A stretch of DNA of 64,000 nt from KBS-96 sp049585195 (GCA_049585195.1 JBAUZG010000361.1:1-64000); one strand, 5' to 3'; counted from the first letter of the stretch, positions 1 to 8,833 are shown. Numbers and translations: made by a program. The notes: generated by a model not told the origin, from the letters alone.

Positions 1-1368
1 ATGATCCACGGGCTGCTCGCTATCTCGCAAATCGATTCGCCCGATGTTCATTTGAACCTGAAGGTACTTGCGTTTGCGGCGCTCATATCGTCTGCCGCAG
101 CGCTGGCGTTCGGTCTTGCGCCCGCGCTCACCAGCAATCGAATTGACCCGTGGTCTACCTTGAAACGCGACGGCCGCTCAATTGGCGATTCGATTCGAAA
201 ACTCAGTCCGTCGCGCTTGCTGGTCATCGGACAAACGGCCGTCTCCGTCGTACTGTTGATCGCCTCGGGGCTTCTGTTGCGAACATTCCTGAATTTGAAG
301 ATGCTCAACCCGGGCTTCGACGAAAGCCGCGTCCTTCAGGTGAAGATCGACGATTCCGGTAGTTCGACGAATGGCGTCACGCTCGGCACTCGGCTTGCTG
401 AACGCCTGTCCACACTGGCTGGCGTGCAGTCTGCCAGTTTCTCAGGGTTCGGTTTTGCCGAAGGGACCGACCGCATCTGCTGCGCCTTTGCAGAAGGATA
501 CACGCCCCACTTGGATGAAGACAAGAACGTGCGCATTCAATCGATCAGCCCGCTCTACTTTCGAACGATGGGTATTCCGTTGCTCGCAGGGCGCGACTTT
601 ACTGCGGCCGATAAACCGAACGCGGAGCGCCTGTCAATCGTCAACGAAACGATGGCCCGATACTATTTCCGCAATGCAAATCCCATCGGCAGGCGATTCG
701 GCTGGGAGCCGGACAAGCGAAAGGACATTGAGATCATCGGTGTCGTCAAAGACGCCAAATACGACAACCTCCGGCAACAGTCCCCGCGCATGGTGTATTT
801 TCTTCTACACTCGGGCACTCCAGGTTCCCTGCAAATTCGGCTTGCCTCAAACGGAGGTAGGCCGCAATCCTCCATTGTTCAGGACTGTCGCGCCGCCATT
901 CGTGCGGTTGAGCCGCGTGTTGCGATTCGCTCTATCGAGCCCCTTACCGTGGCTGTCGATCGAACGCTTCATTCCGAGCGCCTGGTAGCCCAGTTATCCA
1001 TCGGCTTCGGAATCGTCGCTCTCCTGCTGACTTCGATTGGCCTTTATGGCGTTCTTTCTTACGCCGTAGCGCGCCGCACCAGTGAGCTCGGCATTCGCTT
1101 AGCGCTCGGAGCGGAACAAGCGGATCTTTTGCGTATGGTGATGGCGGACGGATTGGCGCTCGTCTTCATTGGCCTCGTCCTCGGCCTCTTCGCATCCTAC
1201 GTGTTGAACGGACTAATCAGGAATCTGCTCTACGGAGTTCAACCGCACGACTCACTCACGTTTTCGATCGCAGCCTGCCTGCTTCTCGTCGTCGCCGCGA
1301 TTGCAACCTACGGGCCCGCGCGGCGCGCAACAAAAGTGGAACCTTCAGCGGCTCTGCGTTACGAATAA
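1..1368 (+). CDS. ABC transporter permease, MacB/FtsX type, C-terminal part (cut by window edge)
   Basis: Inner-membrane permease of the MacB/FtsX class, probably one of the acidobacterial 'ADOP' permeases that lack a linked ATPase gene. The visible 455 residues contain a transmembrane stretch near residues 22-42, a second near 74-92 (LLVIGQTAVSVVLLIASGLL), a periplasmic MacB_PCD-like region (about 100-310) and a final FtsX domain with three membrane helices (about 330-450) ending in the typical motif RRATKVEPSAALRYE. Full ADOP proteins have about 800-880 residues and two FtsX domains, so roughly half the gene lies to the left of the window. The ATG at base 1 is therefore probably internal. 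Natural substrate unknown. It is followed after 31 bases by a GntR regulator that may control it. Confidence 0.85.
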   Translation: MIHGLLAISQIDSPDVHLNLKVLAFAALISSAAALAFGLAPALTSNRIDPWSTLKRDGRSIGDSIRKLSPSRLLVIGQTAVSVVLLIASGLLLRTFLNLKMLNPGFDESRVLQVKIDDSGSSTNGVTLGTRLAERLSTLAGVQSASFSGFGFAEGTDRICCAFAEGYTPHLDEDKNVRIQSISPLYFRTMGIPLLAGRDFTAADKPNAERLSIVNETMARYYFRNANPIGRRFGWEPDKRKDIEIIGVVKDAKYDNLRQQSPRMVYFLLHSGTPGSLQIRLASNGGRPQSSIVQDCRAAIRAVEPRVAIRSIEPLTVAVDRTLHSERLVAQLSIGFGIVALLLTSIGLYGVLSYAVARRTSELGIRLALGAEQADLLRMVMADGLALVFIGLVLGLFASYVLNGLIRNLLYGVQPHDSLTFSIAACLLLVVAAIATYGPARRATKVEPSAALRYE

Positions 1369-1384
1369 GCGCCGCTGTGCTAGC

Positions 1385-1393
1385 TGTTATAAT
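1385..1393 (+). promoter_or_regulatory. Extended -10 promoter for the GntR gene, leaderless start
   Basis: TGTTATAAT is a perfect -10 hexamer (1388-1393) with the extended TGn element. The GTG start codon of the GntR gene is only six bases downstream (1400), so transcription should begin at or next to the start codon and give a leaderless mRNA. There is no Shine-Dalgarno sequence. No convincing -35 is seen, which fits an extended -10 promoter. Confidence 0.6.
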
Positions 1394-1399
1394 ACAGGC

Positions 1400-1789
1400 G
1401 TGATTCCATTCCGCCTGCCCTTCGAGCCGGGTATTTCGCTATACGAACAGGTCGTCTATGCCGCTAAAAAAGCCGTCGTCTCCGGCCAGATGCGGCCCGG
1501 CGACTCGTTCCCTTCCGTGAGAGAGCTCAGCAAGGCGCTGAAGATCAATCCCAACACGGCGCATAAAGTAGTCACGAGCCTGGTTGCGGAGGGTGTGCTT
1601 GAGGTCCATCCAGGCATCGGTACTGTGGTGGCCAAACGAGCCGCGTCGACGGCGGCGGACCGCGGCAATCTGCTCAACAAAGAGCTCGAGCAGCTAGTGG
1701 TCGAGGCCAAGAAATTGGGTCTGAATCTCGATGAAGTTACGGCAGCTTTCGCGCAGCATTGGAAACGCCTGGATGGGAGGAAGGCATGA
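1400..1789 (+). CDS. GntR-family transcriptional regulator, YtrA subfamily
   Basis: Small one-domain regulator of about 129 residues. The N-terminal winged helix-turn-helix (about residues 10-80) shows the YtrA pattern LYEQVVYAAKKAVVSGQMRPG, then FPSVRELSKALKINPNTAHK and the wing VLEVHPGIGTVVAK; a short helical tail follows, as is usual for YtrA, instead of a ligand-binding domain. Family members repress nearby ABC transporter genes. An earlier in-frame ATG at 1301 lies inside the preceding permease gene; the GTG at 1400 is preferred because homologous sequence starts there and a perfect -10 box sits six bases upstream. The normal ABC partner downstream is missing; only a stub follows. Confidence 0.85.
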   Translation: MIPFRLPFEPGISLYEQVVYAAKKAVVSGQMRPGDSFPSVRELSKALKINPNTAHKVVTSLVAEGVLEVHPGIGTVVAKRAASTAADRGNLLNKELEQLVVEAKKLGLNLDEVTAAFAQHWKRLDGRKA

Positions 1790-1812
1790 GCGGCATCTTA
1801 GGAACCGCATAG
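1786..1812 (+). pseudogene. Eight-codon stub overlapping the GntR stop
   Basis: An ATG overlaps the GntR stop codon (ATGA at 1786-1789), a typical translationally coupled start, but the frame reads only MSGILGTA and stops at 1812. YtrA regulators are normally followed by an ABC ATPase gene at exactly this position, so this may be what remains after a deletion. It could equally be chance; no homologous sequence continues in the other frames. Confidence 0.3.
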
Positions 1813-1949
1813 CCCGGAGGCCCCTCAACGAGGTTCCCTGCTTTTGAGTCGAGAGTGACTGGAACACCTAACGCCGTTCGGCTCACGAAAGACGCGGGCC
1901 AAACGAGCGCCATAAGGCCGCCAATAGGGGAACAGATGAGCAGAGATTG

Positions 1950-1958
1950 TGGTATGTT
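1950..1958 (+). promoter_or_regulatory. Extended -10 promoter for the TIR-like gene
   Basis: TGGTATGTT is an extended -10 (TGn plus TATGTT, hexamer 1953-1958). The ATG at 1967 follows after eight bases, so the transcript would be leaderless or nearly so. No Shine-Dalgarno precedes the ATG. Confidence 0.45.
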
Positions 1959-1966
1959 CTACCGCG

Positions 1967-2686
1967 ATGACCTCTGACGCATTGCGAAAAGTCCTGAATG
2001 ACCGAGGCGTACAGTTCACTGAAAAGCCGGTGCAGAACGGCTTGCGTTTTGACTGTGCGAGCGGCGAAACGTTCAATGTCTTCGAGACCGGGAAGATGTC
2101 GTTTCAGCGGAAACAGAATACGCCGCTTGCCGTTGACATCAAGGCATTGTATGAAGGCGGGGTCGCAGCTCCAGTACTGGAGCGACGACCTGTAGACCTT
2201 CAATCGGCAGTTACTGTTGCTCCTGCTGCTCGTCCAGTGTTTATTGTCTATGGCCACGATTTGCCGGCTCGCGACCAGCTTGAACTGATTCTTCACCGGA
2301 TGGGGCTTGAGCCCATCATTCTTGGTAATCTCGCAGCAGCGGGCGACACGATTATCGAGAAACTGGAGAGGTACCTAGGGGAGCACGGCAATATTGGCTT
2401 CGGCTGCGTGTTGCTCACGCCGGACGACGAAGGATACAAGGCCGGCAAGGCGGAAGAAAAGAAGTACCGCGCTCGACAGAACGTTGTTTTGGAACTTGGT
2501 ATGGTACTCGCTAGGCTTGGCCGCAGACGTGTGGCCATCTTGCACAAGCAGTCCATCGAGCTACCAAGTGACATTGCCGGGCTGCTTTACATTCCCTTCA
2601 TTGAACGGGTTGAGGAAGTGAAAAACCGCCTATACACCGAACTCCGAAATGCTGGATACAATCCAGACCCTTCGGCTCTCAATTAG
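1967..2686 (+). CDS. TIR-like nucleotide-binding domain protein (PF10137 type)
   Basis: About 239 residues in two parts. The C-terminal part (from about residue 80) matches the 'predicted nucleotide-binding protein with TIR-like domain' family, with VFIVYGHDLPARDQLELIL at its start and RARQNVVLELG further on; the glutamate in the latter is the expected NAD-hydrolase catalytic residue. Related domains act as NADase effectors in CBASS/Pycsar-type anti-phage defence. The N-terminal 60-odd residues (GLRFDCASGETFNVFETGKM region) look like the TBP-like DUF3378 domain of RNase HIII; that is a tentative reading by eye. No cyclase or sensor gene is adjacent. A GTG at 1949 is an alternative start, but the ATG at 1967 fits the promoter better. 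Function as a defence effector is inference. Confidence 0.75.
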   Translation: MTSDALRKVLNDRGVQFTEKPVQNGLRFDCASGETFNVFETGKMSFQRKQNTPLAVDIKALYEGGVAAPVLERRPVDLQSAVTVAPAARPVFIVYGHDLPARDQLELILHRMGLEPIILGNLAAAGDTIIEKLERYLGEHGNIGFGCVLLTPDDEGYKAGKAEEKKYRARQNVVLELGMVLARLGRRRVAILHKQSIELPSDIAGLLYIPFIERVEEVKNRLYTELRNAGYNPDPSALN

Positions 2687-3031
2687 AGATTCGGAGGCTG
2701 TGACAAGGCGGGAGCTGCCAGACGCGTCAATTCGAAAAGCAAGCTGACGTATGCATTGGGGTACTGGCTGGAACTCGCGGCTTCTTCTGCTGCGATCGCA
2801 GGTCCGCCCTGCCACCGCATTGATTCCTGTTAAAGGATCGAGAGGCCAGATATACGACGCGGCGGTTGTGTTGGTAAAAAGCGCGAACCGTATATTTGAT
2901 AAGTCGCAGAATGCTTGGCGCGAAATCGCCATGGCATTAACTGCCTGAAATACCGATTGCCGGAATATGCGAACAGGCCGCATTCGAAATTCCAGACCTT
3001 AAGTTAACGCTTATGGGGCCCCGACCCGCCC
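2687..3031. other. Intergenic stretch, no gene recognised
   Basis: 345 bases between the TIR-like gene and the end of the MocR gene. Short open frames exist on both strands, but none has a recognisable motif or a convincing start. No terminator-like hairpin with a T run was found. Confidence 0.5.
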
Positions 3032-4729
3032 CTACCCCCGCGAAGCCCGGCCCGCAAAAATCCGCTGGAAAAACCCGCTCTTCTGCACCGCAACATTTGA
3101 CGCCGGAGCTAAAGCCGGATACTTCCTCGGGCTCTTCAATGCGTGGCCGAACCGTTCAATGGTGCTGCGGATCATCCGCTCGCTGAACGAGGCGAAGCCG
3201 AACACCACCCCGGGGCGGACTAAAGCCGTTCGGCCGAAGCTCGACAGCATGGGCAATTCGATACCCGCTCGGGCCGCTCCGTTGGCGACAACATTCTCGT
3301 CTAGTCCACGCGCGAGCCAGCCAACGGCGTGAAGGCCGGCATTGGCCGGTTCGAGATCGATGAAGCCGCGGAGTTCCGTGCCCACTGAATCGGCCAGCGT
3401 CTGCAAGCGCTGATGATAGATGATCTTCATCCGCTGGAGATGCCGGTCGAAATGTCCTTCCGCGATGAACGCGGCTAAAACAGCTTGATCGATCACGCAC
3501 GGATGTCCGCCCATGATCTCTTTCGTTTTCGAAAAGCTCTCCATCAGCGACAGTGGGACCACTGCGTATCCGATTTCGAGCGAAGGAAAGAGCGTCTTTC
3601 CGGTCGTGCCCAGATAGATGACGCGATTCTGATCGTCGGCGCCCTGCAGACTTGGCAGCGGCCGGCCCATGTAGCTGAAATCTCCGTCGCTATCGTCCTC
3701 GATAATCCAGGTGTTCGTTTTCCGTGCGTATTCGAGCAGAGCCAGACGCCTCGGAAGCGTTAGCGCTGCGCCAAGCGGAAACTGATTGGTCGGTGTCGAA
3801 TAGATGACGAGCGGTGGATTTTGCCGCCGCGCGTCAGGCACAGTCAGGCCCTCGTCGTCCACCAAGAGCGGAAGCACTTTGGCGCCCGCTTGTAGAAACG
3901 CGGCCTTCACGCCGTAATAGCCAGGCTCCTCCATCCCCACCGGATCGCCCGGCGACACCAGTGTGTTGATGAGCAGGTTGAGCGCCTGTTGCGCTCCGGC
4001 GCAGATAATCACCTGCTCCGCCGAACACCTCACACCTCGGGCGTTACGCAGCCGCGCGGCAATCGCTTGCCTGAGCGGCAGATAACCGAACGTACCGCAG
4101 AAATCGAGCAGTTCCGCCATGCGCTCTCGCAGCAAACGCCCGCGCAATGCTTCCCAAATCTCGAGCGGAAACTCCTGTGTTGCTGGAAGACCCGGACGAA
4201 ACGGCCGCGGAGGACCTGCGGCGTGCAGGCGCGAAAGGTCGATCTGATCGAGAACCGAAACGCGGTTGAACGAGTACGTTCGGACTTCCGCCGGCGCCAT
4301 TTGCTCGCGCGCCACAATATTCGGCGCTGCGAGTTCCGGACTTACGCTCACAGCCGGGGCGGGAGTGAATTCCGCCGATTGCTTAATTACGGTTCTTTCA
4401 ATCGGAGCGGTCACGCCCGCGGGAACATCGGACCGGCGTTCCTGCGGGAGATGGCTCCCTGCGCGATTCACAACATAGCCACCGTCCGGAGACCCGTCAA
4501 CAAGTCCATCGACCTGCAGCTTATGGAACGCGCGCTTCACCGTGTTGCGCGGAAGGTCTAGTTTGCCCCCGATCTCGCCTAGCGATGGAAGCCGGTACTG
4601 ATCGGGGAGAATGCCATTCTCTACCTGCTGTCGAATTGCATCGTACAACTGCTGGTAGAACGGTACTCGCGACGTGCGGTCGATGAAAATGCTGTTGAAA
4701 ATGCCTGCGGGAGCGGCAGCGCTTGCCAT
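3032..4729 (-). CDS. MocR/PdxR-type regulator (GntR domain fused to aminotransferase fold)
   Basis: 565-residue protein with an N-terminal GntR winged helix (about residues 15-90; RVPFYQQLYDAIRQQVENG, LPRNTVKRAFHKLQVDG), a variable linker (about 90-170), and a C-terminal fold-type I aminotransferase domain (about 180-540). The pyridoxal phosphate lysine is in GTTGKTLFPSLEIGY; AGAQQALNLLINTL and IIEDDSDGDF are the other cofactor-pocket motifs. Members are PLP- or amino-acid-responsive transcription factors that usually act on a divergent neighbour. Here the divergent gene is the class II aldolase at 4882, and the shared 152-base region contains an inverted repeat. The linker is longer than average. 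Confidence 0.9.
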   Translation of the reverse strand: MASAAAPAGIFNSIFIDRTSRVPFYQQLYDAIRQQVENGILPDQYRLPSLGEIGGKLDLPRNTVKRAFHKLQVDGLVDGSPDGGYVVNRAGSHLPQERRSDVPAGVTAPIERTVIKQSAEFTPAPAVSVSPELAAPNIVAREQMAPAEVRTYSFNRVSVLDQIDLSRLHAAGPPRPFRPGLPATQEFPLEIWEALRGRLLRERMAELLDFCGTFGYLPLRQAIAARLRNARGVRCSAEQVIICAGAQQALNLLINTLVSPGDPVGMEEPGYYGVKAAFLQAGAKVLPLLVDDEGLTVPDARRQNPPLVIYSTPTNQFPLGAALTLPRRLALLEYARKTNTWIIEDDSDGDFSYMGRPLPSLQGADDQNRVIYLGTTGKTLFPSLEIGYAVVPLSLMESFSKTKEIMGGHPCVIDQAVLAAFIAEGHFDRHLQRMKIIYHQRLQTLADSVGTELRGFIDLEPANAGLHAVGWLARGLDENVVANGAARAGIELPMLSSFGRTALVRPGVVFGFASFSERMIRSTIERFGHALKSPRKYPALAPASNVAVQKSGFFQRIFAGRASRG

Positions 4730-4763
4730 TGCAATAATTGAGTGCGCGGCCCATATTAGTTTT

Positions 4764-4807
4764 CTCAGAGGCCAAGCAAGTCCTGATGTTCTTCGGACAT
4801 CTCTGAG
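4764..4807. promoter_or_regulatory. Nested inverted repeat between MocR regulator and aldolase
   Basis: CTCAGAG (4764-4770) and CTCTGAG (4801-4807) are perfect inverted arms. They enclose a second hairpin, GATGTTC and GGACATC at 4785-4801 around a TTC loop. It lies in the divergent promoter region, so it may be a regulator-binding site or an RNA structure in the aldolase leader. Confidence 0.35.
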
Positions 4808-4881
4808 GGAATGAGCGTATGATGTTTCTCACGCGGCGCCGTCACTGTGATCGCGTCAGCCCTGCCTCAGAGAGAGCACAT

Positions 4882-5664
4882 ATGAGCCAAGCCGCAGCCA
4901 TTAAATTACCCCGTATTCCCCTCGCGCCGCCATCATTCGAGACTGTTCAGGAAGAACGGTTGCATCGGAAACAGCGCCTCGCAGCGGCATTCCGCCTGTT
5001 TGCCAAATTCGGGTTTTCGGAGGGAGTTGCCGGACATATTTCGGCTCGCGATCCCGAAAAGACCGACCACTTTTGGGTAAATCCGTTCGGCATGCATTTC
5101 GCTCACATTCGCGTGTCCGATCTGGTCCTGGTGAATGACGCCGGAGAGGTCGTGGAAGGCGATCGCCCCATCAATGAGGCAGCCTTCGCCATTCACTCGC
5201 GAGTCCATGCGGCGCGCCCGGATGTCATTGGCGCCGCTCATGCTCATTCGCTTTATGGAAAAACCTGGTCTACGTTGGGCCGTCTGCTGGACCCGATCAG
5301 TCAAGATGCCTGCGCCTTTTACGAAGATCATGCGGTCTTCGCCGACTATCGCGGAGTCGTTTACGACGCATCGGAAGGGGATCGCATCGCACAATGTCTC
5401 GGACGCTACAAGGCGGTGATTCTTCGGAATCACGGCTTGTTAACAGTGGGGCAGACGGTCGATGAAGCGGCCTGGTGGTTTATCACCATGGATCGCTTGT
5501 GCCAATCCCAACTACTCGCCGAAGCGGTAGGCGAGCCCGTAAAGATCGATCACGAGAGCGCGTCCATTGCCCGGCGGCAGATTGGATCTGTCGAGTCCGG
5601 TTACTTTCAGTTCCAGCCGCTTTGGGATGTAATCGTTCGTGAGCAACCCGATTTGCTGAACTGA
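4882..5664 (+). CDS. Class II aldolase/adducin-family protein
   Basis: 260-residue cytosolic enzyme of the zinc-dependent class II aldolase/adducin family. Visible motifs: GVAGHISARDPEKTDHFWVNP (phosphate/substrate loop), AAHAHSLYGKTWS with the two zinc histidines, and LRNHGLLTVG with the third histidine. The subfamily with no sugar-phosphate specificity is frequent in catabolic clusters and may act as aldolase, decarboxylase or epimerase; the substrate cannot be read from sequence. An in-frame ATG at 4819 would add 21 residues, but the ATG at 4882 is preceded by the purine-rich AGAGAG and begins where family members begin. It diverges from the MocR regulator, its likely controller. Confidence 0.85.
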   Translation: MSQAAAIKLPRIPLAPPSFETVQEERLHRKQRLAAAFRLFAKFGFSEGVAGHISARDPEKTDHFWVNPFGMHFAHIRVSDLVLVNDAGEVVEGDRPINEAAFAIHSRVHAARPDVIGAAHAHSLYGKTWSTLGRLLDPISQDACAFYEDHAVFADYRGVVYDASEGDRIAQCLGRYKAVILRNHGLLTVGQTVDEAAWWFITMDRLCQSQLLAEAVGEPVKIDHESASIARRQIGSVESGYFQFQPLWDVIVREQPDLLN

Positions 5665-5688
5665 GTTGGCTGAGGCAATTGGTTGCGA

Positions 5689-7035
5689 CTACGCCGGCAT
5701 GCCGTTGGCCAGTTGCGCCATTCTCTCGAGCGTCTCTTCCAGCACCGCATTCGATCCGGCTTCCTGTTTCAGAAATGAATCGATCCCGGCGCGCATGCGG
5801 ATAGCTGCATCGAGCCTCGGATTCGATCCGGAAGCGTAAGCGCCCAGATTGATGAGGTCCTCCGAGCGCTCCAATACCGCTAAGGCTTCTCGGATGCGCT
5901 GCGCCGCAGCCCGCTGATCGCCGCTTGCAATGCGTGAAGCAAGGCGGCTGATGGAGTGAAGAACGTCGATCGCCGGGTAATGTCCCCGCGCGCCCATCGC
6001 GCGCGACAACTGAATGTGTCCGTCGAGAATCGCGCGAACAGCGTCGCAAATGGGCTCGTTGAAATCGTCTCCCTCGACCAGCACGGTGAAGAATCCGGTA
6101 ATCGATCCGGTTCGAAAATTGCCGGCTCGCTCGAAAATCTTCGGCAACAAGGCGAACACAGAGGGCGTGTAGCCCTTTTGGCTGGGCGGTTCTCCGGCCG
6201 CTAGGCCAATCTCGCGCTGAGCCATGGCGAGCCGCGTCACCGAGTCCATCACCAGCAGCACGCTTTTCCCCTGATCGCGAAAATATTCAGAAATCGCGAG
6301 CGCGACAAAGGCCGCGCGAATTCGCAGCGGCGCAGGCCGGTCTGAGGTAGCCACGACGACGATCGAACGCGCCAGGCCCTCCGGGCTCAGCTCGTTTTCA
6401 AGGAACTCGCGCACTTCGCGATTGCGCTCGCCAATTAGAGCGATGACGTTCACGTCGGCGGAGCTGAAGCGTGCCATGGTTCCAAGCAAGGTGCTTTTTC
6501 CAACGCCGCTGCCGCCAAAAATTCCGATGCGCTGCCCCTGTCCGCAAGGCAGCATGCTGTCGATCGCGCGCACTCCAGTAGTCAGGCGCTGCTCGATGTT
6601 CTTGCGATCGAGCGGGCCCGGCGGCATCGCATTCAACTCATAGCTTGCCTCCGCCGTGACCGGCCCGCGGCTATCCATCGGCCGGCCGAAACCGTCCAGC
6701 ACGCGGCCCATCAGCGCTGGGCCCACACGTACGCGCGCATCCTGGCTGCGCGCGATTATTTTGTCGCCTAGCTGCAGACCATCGGTCTCTTCAAGCGGCA
6801 TCGACAGAACGCAGCCATCGCGGAAACCGATCACCTGCACTCGAATGGAGCGGCCCGCTGCTGTCCGCACCTCGCAAAAGTCTCCAATCGCCGCCGCTGG
6901 GCCTTTCGATTCGATCAGCAGCCCCACAACCTCGGTAACCACGCCTCCGGCGACCGGCGAGGCTTCTTCTTCGAGCAGCTTGAAATACGGCCCAAAATCG
7001 ATCTTGGGGAAAGTAATCCGCGGCTTGGTTTTCAT
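5689..7035 (-). CDS. fliI: Flagellar export ATPase FliI
   Basis: 448-residue ATPase of the flagellar type III export apparatus, which works with FliH and FliJ at the cytoplasmic face of the basal body. Walker A is GGSGVGKSTLLG, Walker B is VLLVMDSVTRLAMAQREIG, and the conserved PPSQKGYTPSVFALLPKIFER follows. The C-terminal helical domain ends normally. Last visible gene of the flg/fli operon; fliJ is not found downstream, where the gene converges on the aldolase. Two bases separate it from fliH. Confidence 0.97.
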   Translation of the reverse strand: MKTKPRITFPKIDFGPYFKLLEEEASPVAGGVVTEVVGLLIESKGPAAAIGDFCEVRTAAGRSIRVQVIGFRDGCVLSMPLEETDGLQLGDKIIARSQDARVRVGPALMGRVLDGFGRPMDSRGPVTAEASYELNAMPPGPLDRKNIEQRLTTGVRAIDSMLPCGQGQRIGIFGGSGVGKSTLLGTMARFSSADVNVIALIGERNREVREFLENELSPEGLARSIVVVATSDRPAPLRIRAAFVALAISEYFRDQGKSVLLVMDSVTRLAMAQREIGLAAGEPPSQKGYTPSVFALLPKIFERAGNFRTGSITGFFTVLVEGDDFNEPICDAVRAILDGHIQLSRAMGARGHYPAIDVLHSISRLASRIASGDQRAAAQRIREALAVLERSEDLINLGAYASGSNPRLDAAIRMRAGIDSFLKQEAGSNAVLEETLERMAQLANGMPA

Positions 7036-7037
7036 TC

Positions 7038-7736
7038 CTACCCTTGCTCGCCGACAAGATCGGCGAATCCGCGTTCTATCTCTTCAAGATGGGTATCGAC
7101 GGAAGCGTCAAGCTGTCCTCGCGACGTCTCGATAATAAGAGCGCCCCGGCTGAGCCGCGCGTCGCCCGAGATTTCAATCCGCTTCTGCACCCGCCCCTGC
7201 TCGAGCACGCGCTGTATCAAATCAACAGTCTCCGGATGCGTGCGAATGATGTGAATTTCGCGCTGGTCGATTTTTTCGAGAGCCGCTTTTGTCAGGCCGA
7301 GAAGGGCGTCGCTGTCAACCTGAATCTCGCGGTGCAGGATGCGCCTCGCAATGGCCACCGCCAGCCGTACCAGGTCACCTTCCGCCTGCTTTCTGAGAGA
7401 CGGCCCGCAGGCAAGCAATTCTTTACTTAACTGCCTGAGCTTTTCGATCTCAGCATCGACGTTTATCCCAAGCGACTGGCGGGCGGTCGCTTCGCCTTCC
7501 CGTTTTCCATTGGCCAGCGCTTCGGTTACGCGCTGCTCGACTTCCGCTTTGACCTTTTTCAGCTCGAATTCGAGCGATGCCACATGTGGACTGAGACTGA
7601 GATCCGTCTCCGCGGGAGCAGGCAAAGACCGAAAGACGGGGACCGGTTCGTTGCTCGCTACGGGATCACCAACCGATGGCCAACGCACAAGCTGCGCCCC
7701 GGCTGCGTCCAAGCCATTGAGCACCTTAGCTGACAT
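7038..7736 (-). CDS. fliH: Flagellar assembly protein FliH
   Basis: About 232 residues; regulator and stator of FliI. It has a central charged coiled coil (ASLEFELKKVKAEVEQRVTE) and a FliH/HrpE-type C-terminal domain (LVRLAVAIARRILHREI ... LDASVDTHLEEIERGF). The start is taken at the ATG at 7736, which overlaps the fliG stop by 11 bases; an in-frame ATG at 7754 would overlap by 29. The N-terminus before the coiled coil is poorly conserved, as usual for FliH. Confidence 0.9.
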   Translation of the reverse strand: MSAKVLNGLDAAGAQLVRWPSVGDPVASNEPVPVFRSLPAPAETDLSLSPHVASLEFELKKVKAEVEQRVTEALANGKREGEATARQSLGINVDAEIEKLRQLSKELLACGPSLRKQAEGDLVRLAVAIARRILHREIQVDSDALLGLTKAALEKIDQREIHIIRTHPETVDLIQRVLEQGRVQKRIEISGDARLSRGALIIETSRGQLDASVDTHLEEIERGFADLVGEQG

Positions 7737-8793
7737 ACTGATCGGACGACGCATCGCCGAGGTTTACCACGCCCTCGCTCTCGAGCAGCCGCACCGCCGC
7801 AATGACCTGTTGCTGGGCCGTTTCCACTTCCTTCAGCTTCACTTGGCCGAGCGCTTCCATGTCTTCCTTGAGCATCTCGGCTCCTCGTTGAGACATGGCC
7901 CCGAACATGTGAGCGCGCAACCCTTCGCTCGTGCCCTTGAGCGCGACCGTCAATACCTTGCGATCCACGCGAGCAAGCAGCTCGCGGATTCCTGTCGCAT
8001 CCACGCGGATCAGATCTTCGAAGACGAACATCAAATGCCGTATCGTTTCTCCAAGCTGCGGATCGGCGCCCTCGATTGTCTCCAAAATCTCTTTCGATTC
8101 ATTCGGGTCGAGGCAATTGAACATCTCCGCAACCGCGCGAACGCCCCCGTATGTCTCGCGGCTCATTTCGCCCAAAGATTTCAGCTTCTGCCCAATGACG
8201 CTCGCAATTTTTGAAACGACTTCAGGCGAAATCTGATCGAGGTTCGCCATTCGCGTCGCCACATCGGCGCGTAACCCGGCCGGCAGCGAAGATAAGAGAT
8301 TTGCCGCGTGCTTCGATCCTAGGTGCGACAGGATCAACGCAATGGTTTGCGGGTGCTCGTTATGAATGAAATTCGCAAGCTGTTGTGGATCGGCTTTCTG
8401 CAACGCGGTGAAACTTGCGCCGTCGCTGCCCATCATCTTGCTTACGTGATCGAGAAGCCGCCGTGCGTGGTCGGCTCCAAAAGCGTTCACCAGAATCTTT
8501 CGGGCATAATCCATGCCGCCCTTTAGCACGTACTGCTGGGCCGCCAGCATCTGGTAGAACTCGCTGAGCACATCCTCGGCAATCTCGCTCGTAATCACGG
8601 GAATGCCGGCGACTTCACGGCCAATCCGCTGAACTTCATCTTCGTCCAGCTCGCGTAGAAGACTGGCGCTCGTGTCCTCACCCAGAATCACCATCAGCAC
8701 CGCCGCCTTTTGCATGCCGCTCAGCTTCGAGGCAGGGCTCGCCGGGGCGAGCTGTGCCGAGGCCGAGGTTTGTGACATGACTGTTGTGCTCAC
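7726..8793 (-). CDS. fliG: Flagellar motor switch protein FliG
   Basis: 355 residues. Rotor protein that binds the MS ring through its N-terminal domain and contacts the stator through its C-terminal domain. Motifs: QKAAVLMVILGEDTSASLLREL (N domain), IHNEHPQTIALILSHL (the EHPQ armadillo motif of the middle domain), and the charged torque helix VFEDLIRVDATGIRELLARVD. About 20 residues longer than the common length because of an Ala/Ser/Pro-rich N-terminal tail. Forty bases separate it from fliF. Confidence 0.97.
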   Translation of the reverse strand: MSTTVMSQTSASAQLAPASPASKLSGMQKAAVLMVILGEDTSASLLRELDEDEVQRIGREVAGIPVITSEIAEDVLSEFYQMLAAQQYVLKGGMDYARKILVNAFGADHARRLLDHVSKMMGSDGASFTALQKADPQQLANFIHNEHPQTIALILSHLGSKHAANLLSSLPAGLRADVATRMANLDQISPEVVSKIASVIGQKLKSLGEMSRETYGGVRAVAEMFNCLDPNESKEILETIEGADPQLGETIRHLMFVFEDLIRVDATGIRELLARVDRKVLTVALKGTSEGLRAHMFGAMSQRGAEMLKEDMEALGQVKLKEVETAQQQVIAAVRLLESEGVVNLGDASSDQYVS

Positions 8794-8833
8794 TGGTCCT
8801 TCTTATAAGTAGCCGGTGGAGCGCTTTTTTCTG

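Noticed and set aside
2630..2983. 117-codon minus-strand frame after the TIR-like gene
   Set aside because: No motif or conserved composition; overlaps the TIR-like gene end.
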